From Jackrogersella multiformis (Eukaryota; Ascomycota; Sordariomycetes; Xylariales; Hypoxylaceae): a DNA stretch of 64,000 nucleotides. Shown in pieces: positions 33,542 to 45,083 of this stretch (position 1 is its first letter; each line of letters starts with the position of its first letter). The notes below the pieces were generated by a model that was not told where the DNA came from, searched no databases, and saw only the letters and a list, made by a program, of their open reading frames with translations. The position numbers and the translations under genes are program-made. The stretch is from contig CADCXD010000006.1 of the NCBI GenBank assembly GCA_902806575.1, positions 434,001 to 498,000 on the forward strand. The letters are read 5' to 3'.

Positions 33542-36500
33542 ATGCCTCCTCCTAACACCTCCGATTTATCCTCTTCGAGTGAGGCGAACCCAAGAATCCC
33601 CAAGAACGTAGATCTCCATGTAGATTTGCATCTCACTACTTCTCACCTGAGTATTGATTCGAACCCATCGTCTCTTCCTAAACCTAAGACGTTGCAGGCG
33701 TCCCGCTTGCTCAGCAAAGGCAACGTAGAGATCAAACCAAAGCAGATCCCTGACTGGAATAATCTCGAAGTCATTCACCGGAATACTCTTACGCCTCGGT
33801 CTCATTTCCATCTTTATGATACCGAGGATGCTGCCCTCGCTAGAGATGTGAGCCGTTCTAGGGCTGCTTCGCTTTCCGGCATGTGGGGATTTGAGCTCTC
33901 AACTGGACCATTCAAGGGTTCTCGAGACTTTCACAGACCGAACTTTGACCACTCAAAATGGAAACTCATCAAGGTGCCGGGCATGTGGCAACTTCAAGGG
34001 TTTGGTAAAGGTCCGCAATACACCAATGTCAACTTCCCCTTCCCGGTAGACCCTCCGCATGTCCCCTATGACGATAACGAGTGCGGCCGCTACGTTACGC
34101 GCTTCACGGTACCTGATGCTCTGAAGGATGGAAACCAATTCCGATTACGGTTTGAGGGTGTCGATGCAGCCTTTACCGTCTGGTTGAATGGAAAAGAAGT
34201 TGGATATTCGCAGGGCTCTAGAAATCCGAGCGAATTCGATGTATCAGCACCCCTCGTTCTCAATTCAACAAATACGCTCTGTGTTGAAGTCTATCAACGA
34301 TGCGACGGAAGTTACATCGAGGACCAGGTATGTTTTACCGTCTATGGAATATGATCTCCGGTGATCCTAACTTTACTCGTCTTGAAGGACCAATGGTGGC
34401 TTAGTGGCATATTTCGGGATGTATGGTTACATTCATTCACTTCCGCCTGCATTGAGGACTTTCACGTTTGGGCAGATCTCTCACACGACTATAGTAGTGC
34501 GTGGCTTAGAATATCTCTTAAACTAAATACGAATGATAATGCGCTTTTCACAGCCAAACTTCTCGATGAAGAGGGTAAAGAGATTATCTTTGCTTCATGC
34601 ACGGCGGAATCTACACGAGGGCATTCGTCTATCCATAGCTTCCCAGTTAAGAACCCCGAGAAGTGGACAGCGGAGACTCCGTACCTGTACACACTGGTAC
34701 TGTCCGTTGGTTCTGTTTATGTCACTCAAAAGGTGGGATTCCGACGGGCTGAGCTCATCGATGGCGTCTTCTGCGTCAATGGGAATCCAATTAAAATCCG
34801 GGGGGTTAATCGGCACGAACATAATGCGCAATCGGGGAGGACTGTTCCATACGAAGACCTTAAAATGGATCTCCAGATGATGAAGGCATTCAATATCAAT
34901 GCCATTCGCACCTCTCATTATCCAAACGACACAAAGCTATACGACCTTGCCGACGAGATGGGGTTCTGGGTGCTGGATGAAGCCGACCTCGAATGCCACG
35001 GATTCGGCGAAGTTGGCGGAGACCCAGCAAGTTTCGCATCTAACAATCCTCAGTGGGAAAACGCTTACGTGGACCGCGCGGTGCAAATGGTTATGCGAGA
35101 CAAAAACCATCCATGTATTATCATGTGGTCACTTGGGAATGAAGCCTTCTATGGTAAAAATCACCAAGCCATGTATGACGCTATTAGAAGCATAGACCAG
35201 ACACGCCTCATACACTACGAAGGAGACCAAGAAGCACAGACCGCAGACATCTTCAGCCGGATGTATACGCCTGTTAACGAAATGATACAGCACGCAGAGG
35301 AGAAGGACTGGAAGAAGCCTTTCGTTATGTGCGAGTTCGCCCATGCCATGGGTAACGGCCCAGGCGCCGTCCAGGAGTATATTGAAGCTTTCTACAAATA
35401 CCCACGACTCATGGGAGGTTTTGTCTGGGAGTGGGCAAACCATGTAAGTCTAAATGATTGATCTAAGAGCTAGCTCTTCGTGGTCGACACTAACAACTAC
35501 TTGTAAAGGGGCTCCTCACTGAGTCAGAAGACGGTGAGAAATATTTTGGGTACGGTGGTGACTTTCAACCTGATGAGCCTAATGACGGCAATTTCGTAAT
35601 GGATGGACTATGCGACTCATTACACATGCCCGGCCCTGGACTCGACGAATACAGCAAAGCCATCGAGCCGATTCAAGTGCTCGGTATAAAGGGCAACGAG
35701 GTGACGATTATAAACCGCTACGACTTCCTAACTCTAGACCACGTTAGGTGTTTTTGGGAACTCATCTCAGATCGGCAGCAGATAATCGGCAAAGAAATAC
35801 ACATGCCAGTCGGAGTCAAACCCCACACCAAAGCGACCTTGGTGCTTAGTAGCGTACCTATGACTCTTTCCGCGGATACTTGGCTTGAGCTGGAGTTCAT
35901 GGCGCGCGCTGGAAGCAAATGGGTGCCACCCGGGAAGATCGTAGCCCGAAGCCAGATCCCCCTGACTCCGCCCAGTTCCTTTGCGCTCCTAAAAATGCCG
36001 TCCACACCAGGCCGACCGCTCATCCTACGCAAAGACGACATGCTGTACGTGACAATCGCGAAAGGCACCACGTTCGGCTTCGACACCGGCAACGGCACCC
36101 TCTCGTCTCTCACGCACACCTCTCGGCCGGACCACAACCTCATCACCGTCCCCATGGCCCTGGACTTCTACCGCGCCCTCACCGACAACGACCGCGGCGG
36201 GCCGCACGGGAAGGAGTGGATCGAGAAGCGAGTCCACCAGACGCGCAACCACTTCTCCCAGATAACCACCACCGAGACCGAATCCGGCTGCACCATCGTG
36301 GTCAAGGGGCGCGCCGCGCCCCCCGTCCTCGCCTGGGCCGTCGACACCACCACCACCTACACCCTGACGCAGGACCACTGCAGCATCCGCATCCGCGCCG
36401 CGCCCAGCGGGCCCCTCCTCCCCTCCACCTTCGCGCGCTTCGGCCTGTCCTTCGGGCTCCGCGACCTCGCCGTGGTCCAGTGGTTCGGCCGCGGCCCGGG

Positions 36501-36918
36501 CCAGTCGTACCGCGACATGAAGCGCGCGCAGCGCGTCAACACCTGGGGCCTGGCCGCCGACTCCGACGCCCTGTTCCCCCGCTACGAGGCCCCGCAGGAC
36601 GCCGGCAACCGCGCCGACGCGCGCTGGGTCGAGCTGCGCACCCGCTGGGGCGCCGGCGCCGCGTACCCCGACCGCCTGCTGCGCGCGCGCTTCGCCGACC
36701 ACGACGGCGCCAGCTTCGGCGTCGCGCCCTACGCCGCGCGCGACGTCGACGCCTGCGCGCACCCGTTCGAGCTCCGCCGCCGCAGGCGGGACGATCATAT
36801 CGTCAGGCTCGACTGGTACCACCACGGCTTGGGCACCGGGAGCTGCGGCCCCGCCACCCTGCCGCAGTACCAGCTCAGGACGGATCGCGAGTTTGACGTT
36901 GAGGTTTTGCTGGACTAG
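33542..36918 (+). CDS. GH2 beta-galactosidase (LacZ/LAC4 type), 1,083 aa
   Basis: Exons 33542..34327, 34388..35443 and 35509..36918, all phase 0, give 1,083 residues, the usual size of LacZ-type enzymes. Domain order: sugar-binding jelly roll (about 110-265, GMWQLQGFGKGPQYTNVNFP), immunoglobulin-like domain, TIM barrel with IRTSHYPND and the acid/base Glu in WSLGNEAF (E514) and nucleophile Glu in VMCEFAHAMGN (E578), then the C-terminal beta-sandwich (about 830-1083, TDNDRGGPHGKEW). It hydrolyses beta-galactosides such as lactose to galactose and glucose. There is no signal peptide, so the enzyme is probably intracellular and would need sugar uptake by a permease, not seen nearby. The last 280 codons (36060-36890) are much more GC-rich than the rest. 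The N-terminal 50 residues are a Ser/Pro-rich extension. Confidence 0.93.
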
Positions 36919-37602
36919 GTTGGGGTGGGTTGGACTGGCGTCGTGTATAGGTAGGTACCTAGGTAGGTAGGCTAGGTACTTTTTGGAAGAAGTTTTCTTT
37001 TTCCTACAGTTGAGATCGAGGTCGTGTTCGGAAAACTGGCAGAGGTCTATTCTATCGCCAGGTGGTAGATATAGAATTTGAAGCCTATGAAATAATAAAT
37101 GCCTACTTAAGTAGGTAGGTACCTGATCTAATTAACACAATAACTGCGATTGGTCTCGTAATAGTAAGTACGACGTTTTCGTGGACAAAAGGTAAAGCCT
37201 CACGTCAAATTTCACGAAAATAGGGGAATGATTCAAGCAGTATTAATAAATAGTATGCAATCAATTTTCTCACTGCATCGCTACGATGCTAACATAAGTC
37301 ACCGCGAAGTCCTCGCCACAAGATTGAATCTTGATCGGCATCAGCGTCTTGCCACCTATTCCCACCCCCCTCCCCCCTATTAAAGCAATATTGTGCCAAC
37401 TTTTCCCATGCTAAATAAGGTTCATATGAAAACACTCGCAAAGAGCTTGCTTCTGCAAAATCTCGCAGTTGTATCTGCGTCCAGAAAACAGGTAGATGAT
37501 ACCACTCTACACAAACGTACTCCCGCGATAGCCGTCTCCCCTTGCCATCTGGAATGGGTATCAATATGATAGTACTTTACTCCGCCGAGGGTCGCCTCAC
37601 GC
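36919..37602. other. Intergenic, convergent 3' ends
   Basis: Contains a CCTAGGTA-type cluster just after the beta-galactosidase stop (about 36949-36978) and no supported gene. Confidence 0.4.
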
Positions 37603-38301
37603 TCAGATGTACTGCCAGCACCCGATGTCAGTCGCGACCCCGTTCAGGTTGAGGCCGACGGCGTCGATGCAGTTTGTCAGGTTGAAGTTCCGAGTGCCGG
37701 CGTAGAGGCGGTAGCTGGCGCCGGTGCCGGTCATGAAGGACTCGATATCCGGGCACAGCTTGACGCCGCCGATGTTGGTACCGTCAGTGGATAGGAAATC
37801 CAGGACGTACCGCGTCGGGTCGCAATCCGATATCACGGTTTTGTTGTACCAGCCCCCGATGAAGGAGCCCTCTGGGATGTAGGTTGAATGCGCACGCGAG
37901 TATTGTACTTGTCCTGTGGGCGCAACGAAGATCGACTGACCTCCGGGGACTTCGACCTGGGGAAATGGTGGCTAGGTGTTAGTAAGTAGGTCCCGTATCG
38001 AATACGAATATATTTTTGATAGCCAAAGAAAAGGGGTATTAGAGTGAAGTTAGTAGGACCAACAAAGACTTACTGCCATGCCGGTCAGTCCTCCGTAGAC
38101 AAGAGTTCCTTGTACTTCGGGACACGTGCTGACGTTATCGGGGCAGTATGTAGCTGGCCCCGAAGTTCCCGTGTAGAAGCCCTGGCCAGCGGCATTGAGT
38201 AATGCCCCGTCGACCATGGTGTCGGGGGCGTAAACGGTCAGGAAATACGTCATGGCCGAAGCGAGGGCCGAGTACGCTAGGAGGATGAGAAGAAACTGCA
38301 T
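37603..38301 (-). CDS. Small secreted cysteine-containing protein, 193 aa
   Basis: Exons 38301..38074 and 37956..37603 (GTAAGT donor, CCCAG acceptor, phase 0) give 193 residues. The N-terminus MQFLLILLAYSALASA is a good signal peptide with likely cleavage after residue 16. The mature part has six Cys (at about 53, 60 and four in exon 2: DCDPTRY, KLCPDIE, TNCIDAV, IGCWQYI), suggesting three disulfides, plus N-glycosylation sites such as NVS and NKT. The second half (SRAHSTYIPEGSFIGGWYN) resembles small secreted ascomycete proteins of unknown function. It could be an effector, an allergen-like or a cell-wall protein; nothing in the sequence decides. In-frame sequence upstream of this ATG would hide the signal peptide, so the internal ATG was chosen. 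Confidence 0.75.
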
Positions 38302-41273
38302 CGTGATGTCTTCTTCCTCAGGGGCACCCTGGAACTTGATATGAAGACTTATTCGATTTGGTACTAAAAGTCGTTGATGATGTAGTTGAACGTGAAGGGT
38401 TGAGAACTGGGCCCAAAAGGAGAGATGCCAATAGTGGTGTGCCTCCAACGGTATTCAAAGAATCACCTAAGGCAAGAACTGCAGCGAGGACGAAGAGAGG
38501 CCGGTATGTCAAATATTGAGGCAGTTGAGGGGAAAATGGCTTGGAGTTTGGAGTTTGGAATTTGGAATTTGGGATATGGAAGAGAATAAAATTGACTTCA
38601 AGTGTACGACGTTGTTAAAGGAGGCGGCCCGCAGGTGTACTACATCAATTTCGTTTGTTCTTTCCTTGTGTTTAGGTAAGTTCTATCTCATTCTATGTTC
38701 GCAGGCTCGTAATTTCTGACTCGACATGTTTGCACCTTCCTACAGAGGTAGCAAACGGCATGATGTTATATCATATGTCATACACGTAATGAGGCTATTC
38801 CTGCCGAATAACTACCTCTAGGTAGGTGCATATGTCTCTGCCTTAATCACTTTCGAGTAACCTTGCCTAGGTAGCACCTACGTATCTACATAGGTACTTA
38901 TAATTTCTCCTTCCGCATTTTTGAATAACTGTCATCCCATAAAGTCTCGTAGACCCTTGAGGTCCATCCTCAGTTGTCGTTACCGGGTTTCAACTTTCAA
39001 CAATCTGTTATTGCTGTAGAGTAGAATCTACTACATCCTACTAAGAGTATCGTCTCTCGGTATTAATTACGCGTACTTAAATGAAACATAACAATAAGAT
39101 CATCTGCTACTGGGAAGTCTTCTGTGCCGATGAATTTATACTAGTGCTTAGTGAAGTTGGTAGGTATCTAAAGAGAAAGTATGGGTTTTTGTAGTAATTT
39201 TGCAACAGTCCAATTACCAAATAGGATCATAATGTATGGACGGTTAAGCCAACTCTGCTTCCCAAATCTATTAAAGCAAGCAGGTATAGTTAAAGTCGAT
39301 ATTCATCTTACCCGTCGTGGGGGTCTGTCTCACGAATGCACAAGTCATGGCATGATGTCGAGATAGGCTTCGGTCTAAGATGGCCAACCAATATTCGGTC
39401 CCTTTCTGGTTATTAATATCTGCGTATATTAGGTCGATTGATTGGGAATATATATCGATGCAGATGCACGTTAAAACCGTAAAGGGGGGCGAATGTAACG
39501 ACGATAAGGTGAGAAAGCGAGAGACACCAGCTGACGTCGAAGTCAGCCAGCCTACCTACCTAAGGTAGTTGACGACGGCTTTCTCGATCAGCTGGGAAGA
39601 CTCTTGACTACCTAGGTAGCTATCTAATAATATGTTTCTTTTCCGAGAAAGTGGCATTGCGGGTTTATTAGTAGGTATTTATCGAAGTGTACCTGGGTAG
39701 AAAAGGGGTATATACCTAGCCTACCTAGGTAGGTACTTAGCCAATACTCTCCTAGGCACCTACCTTATTTGCCTTTCCGGTACCTAGATAGCTAAGGCGC
39801 TAGGTAAAATCTACGTAAACCCGGTTGGGGTTACTGTCGTAGCCCCTGATGCCCCTTCCCCCTGTTCCCACGACAGTTACGACCCACCAAGATAGCGGGG
39901 CTACGGGGTATTTTACGTGTCCCACTCTAGTCCCACGATCTTTTCAAGTTCCAAGTTCCAAGTTCTCGACCACTCCGACTATCTATTTCTTGTCCTTCTT
40001 TAAAAATACTTGACGACGTGTCATGGTCACATCTATTGGACTACCTACTTACCTAACTACCTGGGTAGGTATATTTATCCCCCTTTCATATAGTGAAACA
40101 GGTTTATACCTACCTTCGCAGGTACCTAATACGTCCTCGATTGGTCCTTATCACGAGACGTTTTCTTCATGCGGATATTAATATATTCCTACCTGCCTGT
40201 CGATCTACCTAGTGTACCTACATATATGTATACATCCATGGGTATCATCTGTCCGCCTAACCTCGTCAGCTCGGGTCACCGTTGAGACTTCAAGTCACAT
40301 CCGTCGTCATGAAACAAGATGAGCTAGACCTTAGGTAGTGTAAGTTCCACGACTATTAGTGGAAAGTCGCAGCGGCAACGTTGTGGTAAGAATATGTCAT
40401 TCAATCGAGGAACACCGTTTCCCTGTTTCCCTGTTTTTAGCTATCTCTGGTCCCTGACTAGATGACGAAAATCTCCACGCTTGCCGCGAGCTTCTGGCCC
40501 TACCTGGTTCCAAGTAAGGCGCAGCTCTTTCTTGGCCACGGCATATATATCCAATACCGACGCTATACCCATACGAGTTACTTCTTCCATTCCCGAGAAG
40601 AGTAGATAATATTGAAGTCATGAAGCTTTCGATGTTGGAAGCCGGTATCGACCCATGAACTATGACCATCTTAGTCCATCCACAGTCGATTACTTCGGGA
40701 ATAGGGACATATTGATCTTACATACAGCTAGGTGAGTCAGGCAGACCACACATGACGTATTGGAAGCAATATCCCCTACGGTCTCGCCATTCTCCTTATC
40801 TTTCATGATGCAGCTGCCTTCGTTGGTTGTCTCATATTTCCGGCAGCTGGGATCTAGATCAAAACATGTTAACGGCAGGCTCCTTTAACTCAGCCTACCT
40901 GCTGTCTTATGATTTGCCTGGAGAAGATATATTTAAGTTCCCTTGGCACTCTGCCTTCAACAAAGCTTGGTAGGTAGATGAATGAAGTGACCCTCTATTC
41001 CTAAACTACATCCCTGATTAGAACCTTCGTATTGTTCCCAGTTATCTCAGCATCACTACCTATATCTAGGAACCTCATATTATTGCGTCACGTTTGCCTT
41101 CTCTAACCTGACCTTAAGATTGCCACTCCTCAGACTACTATAAAGGCATATATTTATCCTTCTTCGTTTCCCTGGTTATTCTCTGTAACTACCTCTTATG
41201 TCCCTATATCGTATTTTCCAAAGACCTACATCCATTTCCCATTTCCCATTCACCCTTCATCCAAGCATCTAAG
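38302..41273. other. 3-kb intergenic region dense in CCTAGGTA words
   Basis: No gene is supported. ACCTAGGT/CCTACC words occur repeatedly (about 38815-38880, 39549-39620, 39700-39790, 40060-40220), including a 14-bp perfect palindrome at 39720-39733. The promoter of the M4 protease gene lies at the right end, where CT-rich DNA and TTTCCCATTTCCCATT repeats (about 41233-41250) precede the ATG. Confidence 0.45.
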
Positions 41274-42721
41274 ATGGCAGCCCGCAATCATCACGTCTGC
41301 TGTGTAGTACCTCCCTATCTGCTCAACGCTATTGCCGACAGCAGTAACAACGAGAATAATATCCGCGAGTCGGCCCGCAGTGCCCTCACCCTTCACAAGG
41401 ACTATGTCGGCAAACGAGAGAAGCGTTTCGCAGCTTTGACTGCACCCCGTGGCAGCAAGGCCTCAGCCAGCATTCAAAGGCAGCAAAGCATCGTGCCGGA
41501 TCATATGCTCCAGCATATTGCCGACTGCGAAGACGTCGACGAGGATACTCGCGCCTGTGCTAGACGTGATCTTGAGCACATTAGGAAAGTTCATGCCAAG
41601 TATCAAGAAGCACAGGGTCTTCGTGCCGAGTCTGATCAGAAGGTTGCGGTAGCTGCCGACAAACCCTCTGATACCACCGAGAAGACCTACCGCGCTGTTT
41701 ATGATGCAAATCACGACTCCAACGAGGCCCATCTCCCAGGGAAGGTCATCCGTGTCGAGGGCCAGAAGGCTTCCGAGGACGAGTCGGCCAACGAGGCTTA
41801 TGACAATGCCGGCCTCGTGCTCTCTTTCTATTCCGACATATTCAACTGGAAGTCCATCGACAACAAGAACATGCACGTGATAAGTTCCGTGCATTTCGGT
41901 GTCAACTATGAAAACGCCTTTTGGGACCCAGAGGTCGCCCAGATGGTGTACGGCGACGGCCACACCTTTTTGACCAACTTCACCGGCGCCGTGGATGTCA
42001 TTGGACATGAGCTTACTGTATTAAATCCATACTTCCTATAACGCCGAAGGACTTTGTTGACTCTTATATAGCACGCTGTTACAGAACACACTTCGCCGCT
42101 TGACTACACGGGCCAGAGTGGTGCCCTCAACGAGCACGTATCGGACGTCTTCGGCATCATGATCAAGCAGAGAGTCGAAAATGAAACCGCTGACAAGGCC
42201 GACTGGCTAATCGGCGAGAACTGCCTCATGCCCGGTGTAAAGGGCGTTGCCCTGCGCAGTATGAAAGCGCCCGGCACCGCCTACGACGACCCCCGATTCG
42301 TAAGACCCCCTGATTTTTCCATGTGGTCATTGCCTGTTGCTAACTATTCCTAGGGCAAAGATCCTCAGCCAGCCAATTTCAAGAATTTCAAAACAACGCA
42401 GGAGGACAACGGGGGAGTACATCTATACTCGGGAATCCCGAACAAGGCATTCTATAATGCTTCCGTCGCATTCGGCGGTTACTCGTAAGTGAACGACCAG
42501 AAATGCGACATATCGTTGCTGACCACTACCTGTACAGATGGGAGAAAGCCGGCAAGATTTGGTGGGAGACGATGCAGAGCGGCCAGATTCCTGCGAAGTG
42601 CACCTTCATCCAGTTCGCAGACGTGACGGTTGAAAAGGCCGAGGAGCTCTTCGGAGACGATGCCGCGGCCATCGTCCGCAAGGCCTGGAGCGACGTCGGC
42701 GTCGTCAGAAAGTCTCATTAG
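41274..42721 (+). CDS. M4 (thermolysin family) metalloprotease, protealysin type, 428 aa
   Basis: Exons 41274..42017, 42072..42299, 42354..42484 and 42538..42721 give 428 residues in frame. The zinc motif HELTH (245-249) is split by intron 1 between Thr248 and His249; the third ligand Glu269 lies in GALNEHVSDVFG; the transition-state His347 is in DNGGVHLYSG; WEKAGKIWWETM follows. These are the M4 peptidase hallmarks. There is no signal peptide. The N-terminus has VVPPYLLNAIAD (11-22), the PPYLL-type propeptide motif of bacterial protealysin-like proteases, and a second related copy IVPDHMLQHIAD (73-84). M4 enzymes are mostly bacterial, so ancient transfer into fungi followed by intron gain is a reasonable inference. 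No emfourin-like inhibitor gene is visible beside it. The prodomain linker (110-175) is unusually acidic. Confidence 0.9.
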
Positions 42722-43968
42722 GGGGGAGGCTGCCATCCCAGTTAAGTGGTGACGAACACGCCGAGAAACCTGGTGTTCGGTTACCGAATGACATCAAGGG
42801 ATGGGAAGATTGATGACGACTTTTACGAACAAGATTGTACAAATACGGAGAAGCGTTAGGAGGTTAATTACAGTTACGTTAGAATGCCAAGGCCAGCGTT
42901 TAAGCAGTGAGGGGTGAATACCTAGGTAGGCAATGTCAGGGTTAGGGTTATTACGGCGAAGCACATTCCTTTAGGATAGGGTCTAGGGTTAGGGTTACAA
43001 CTATGCTTTTTTTCTCTCTCCTATTAATTCTGTGAATGACCACACCGTAGGAATCATTTTTCCCCTGTATCAGCTATAAGTCATTAATGGAATTTGATTA
43101 CTTAGAAATGTATTTTCAAGTGAATGCTTGGACGAGTTGAAGTAACTAGCCTCTTAAGACCGTTTACAGACGACATAGGAGAGCCGGGAGCCCCCTTTTG
43201 ATTCCGTATCTCCCATAGCTCTATTTTTAGCTACGCCAACAATACAACACCAAAGATTGCGGATAAACAAAACCAATATAAATAAATACTCAGAAAAATT
43301 AAGGGAGTATCACAAAACAACATAAAGATGAACCAGTTCTTAAAGCTAAGAATACAATCTAGGTACTTATTATTACACAAAGCAGTCAATGTTCACAAGG
43401 CGGTTAAGAACAAACATGATTTATAAAAACCAATTCTAAGAAACTGAATGAAAGAGGTCAATAAGAGGTAGGTAGGTTACGGGTATAATTAACCTAACCC
43501 TTTAGTTTGTAGAAGACCTCCCGAGCTCCGTAAATTCGAGTCTGCAGTGGGTCCGGATCCGGGACCGGGTCGAACTCCGTGAATTTCGGCACGGGCCCGG
43601 TCTCCCTTTATTAAGCCCCCGTATCTTCGTTGCAAGCGCCGGCGGAAGTCGCCTCTCTTCGCCGGCCTCATGTCTCCGTCGACAAATGCCCACGATCATG
43701 ACAAGCCCGATCTCGAATCCCAACCCTCGTCAACCCCCACCAATTCATCAGATCCAAATCAACATGTTTCCCTACCTACCCAAACTACCTTCCTCCATCT
43801 TACACACGCATTCTTCACTTCTTACCTTACCAGCAAGCACCAATTTCGGGGAATTCTGCCAACATGCATCAACGCCCAACCCAGAACATTCAGCTTGGAA
43901 CATTCATGCTCATCCGACATCACCGCAATCTCATCATATCTCAAACATCAACCATCGAGACCACCGCG
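42722..43968. other. Intergenic with telomere-like words
   Basis: Two short TTAGGG-type tracts occur at 42938-42950 and 42984-42997, 33 bases apart. No supported gene; the overlapping plus-strand ORFs starting at 43670-43864 read into the small zinc-finger gene but lack its Cys pattern and codon bias. Confidence 0.4.
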
Positions 43969-44442
43969 ATGCCGACCTGCATTAAATACGGCTGCGGGCT
44001 GGCGCGAGAGCCCGGCTCGCTGCTCTGCCGCGAACGTAAGTCCCTACTCTCCTCCCACCTCCCATCTCCCATCTCACCACGCATACGCATATCAAAAAAA
44101 ATAAAAAATACTAACGTTTCTCACGCTCCACAGACCGCTGTGGCATCCCTGGGTGCAAGAACGAAAAGCTCCTCGACGCGATCATCTGCTCCAAGCGTAA
44201 GTCAGCTCCCCGTCTCTTCACCCATCCCTATCCCCATCCCCATCACATTATATACGCGTATCCATGCAATCTAGGCACTAACCAAATAAACCCCACACAC
44301 AGACGTGGACGGCACCCAGTACCTCCAGGACAAGGGCGTGCAGGGCTGCCTGCCCTGCAAGCAGAGCCGACAGTGCCGTTGTCAGTGCCACCAGAACTCC
44401 GAGGCGGAAGGGCAGGTATCGTGCGACTTGGTACCTGAGTAG
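43969..44442 (+). CDS. Small Cys/His protein with exon-encoded C-x4-C-x10-C-x2-H modules, 89 aa
   Basis: Exons 43969..44035, 44134..44196 and 44303..44442 (all GTAAGT donors and CACAG-type acceptors, both introns phase 1) give 89 residues. Exon 1 encodes MPTCIKYGCG with C4, C9, C20 and H23. Exon 2 encodes CGIPGC and IICSKH with C25, C30, C41 and H44. Both units have identical spacing, C-x4-C-x10-C-x2-H, and in each the intron splits the final His codon after its first base. Exon 3 is a diverged unit with GCLPCKQSRQCRCQCH. The spacing matches what I recall of the WRKY19-like zinc finger of plants and oomycetes, so a zinc-binding role is likely. The start ATG gives the first complete module; an in-frame ATG at 43864 would add 35 residues without Cys. 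Confidence 0.65.
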
Positions 44443-45083
44443 CTAGCCACAGGGAAGGCAAGGAGGGCGCGCGTGCGTGCGTGAAGGGGAGAGATGCGGA
44501 TACCAAGGGCGTTGATCGTGTGTGCAATTCGGTCAGACAGACATATAGACAGCAAGTAGGTGTATGACTACGAGGCGCCTCTACTACTACAAGAGGCGCT
44601 CGAATATGATCTCCGTTTGACACTCAATTTTCTTGATTTCATAGTACTTCCAGGTGATACTCATTATGCAGACTACCACGGCAAAATAAGGATTTAAAAC
44701 CGTGTATCAAAAAGGTATTTCCATGTAATAACTCTATGGAGGAAAGGAGGTTTGATTCAGGCAGGCCCTGTAGCCTATCAAGGTATTTTCGTTCGTGGGC
44801 GTAACCCTAGGATTCGTAAACCACAACTAATCAGCATTCAGGCACAAATTGATTTACATTATCCCATAAGATTAAAGCAATCTTTCGTATTAGCTAAAAG
44901 TTTTACACTCGCTACACTTTGACTCGACGCCCATCCTAGCAAATGGTACAAAGTTCCGTACGATGAGTATATACCCCTTCAACAAGACATTGAAACGTCT
45001 CCCGGCTCAGCCATTAATAAAATAAGCAGATAGCTCAATAGGTAGCGATTATATCTTTACATCAGTACTTTCTCCTCTGATTG
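44443..45083. other. Intergenic, convergent 3' ends
   Basis: Lies between the small Cys/His gene and the end of MER3. No supported gene or repeat. Confidence 0.4.

Noticed and set aside
36025..36825. 266-codon minus-strand ORF and the overlapping 325-codon plus-frame ORF in the beta-galactosidase
   Set aside because: Both overlap the well-supported GH2 C-terminal domain and consist of Arg/Pro/Ala strings typical of alternative frames in GC-rich DNA.
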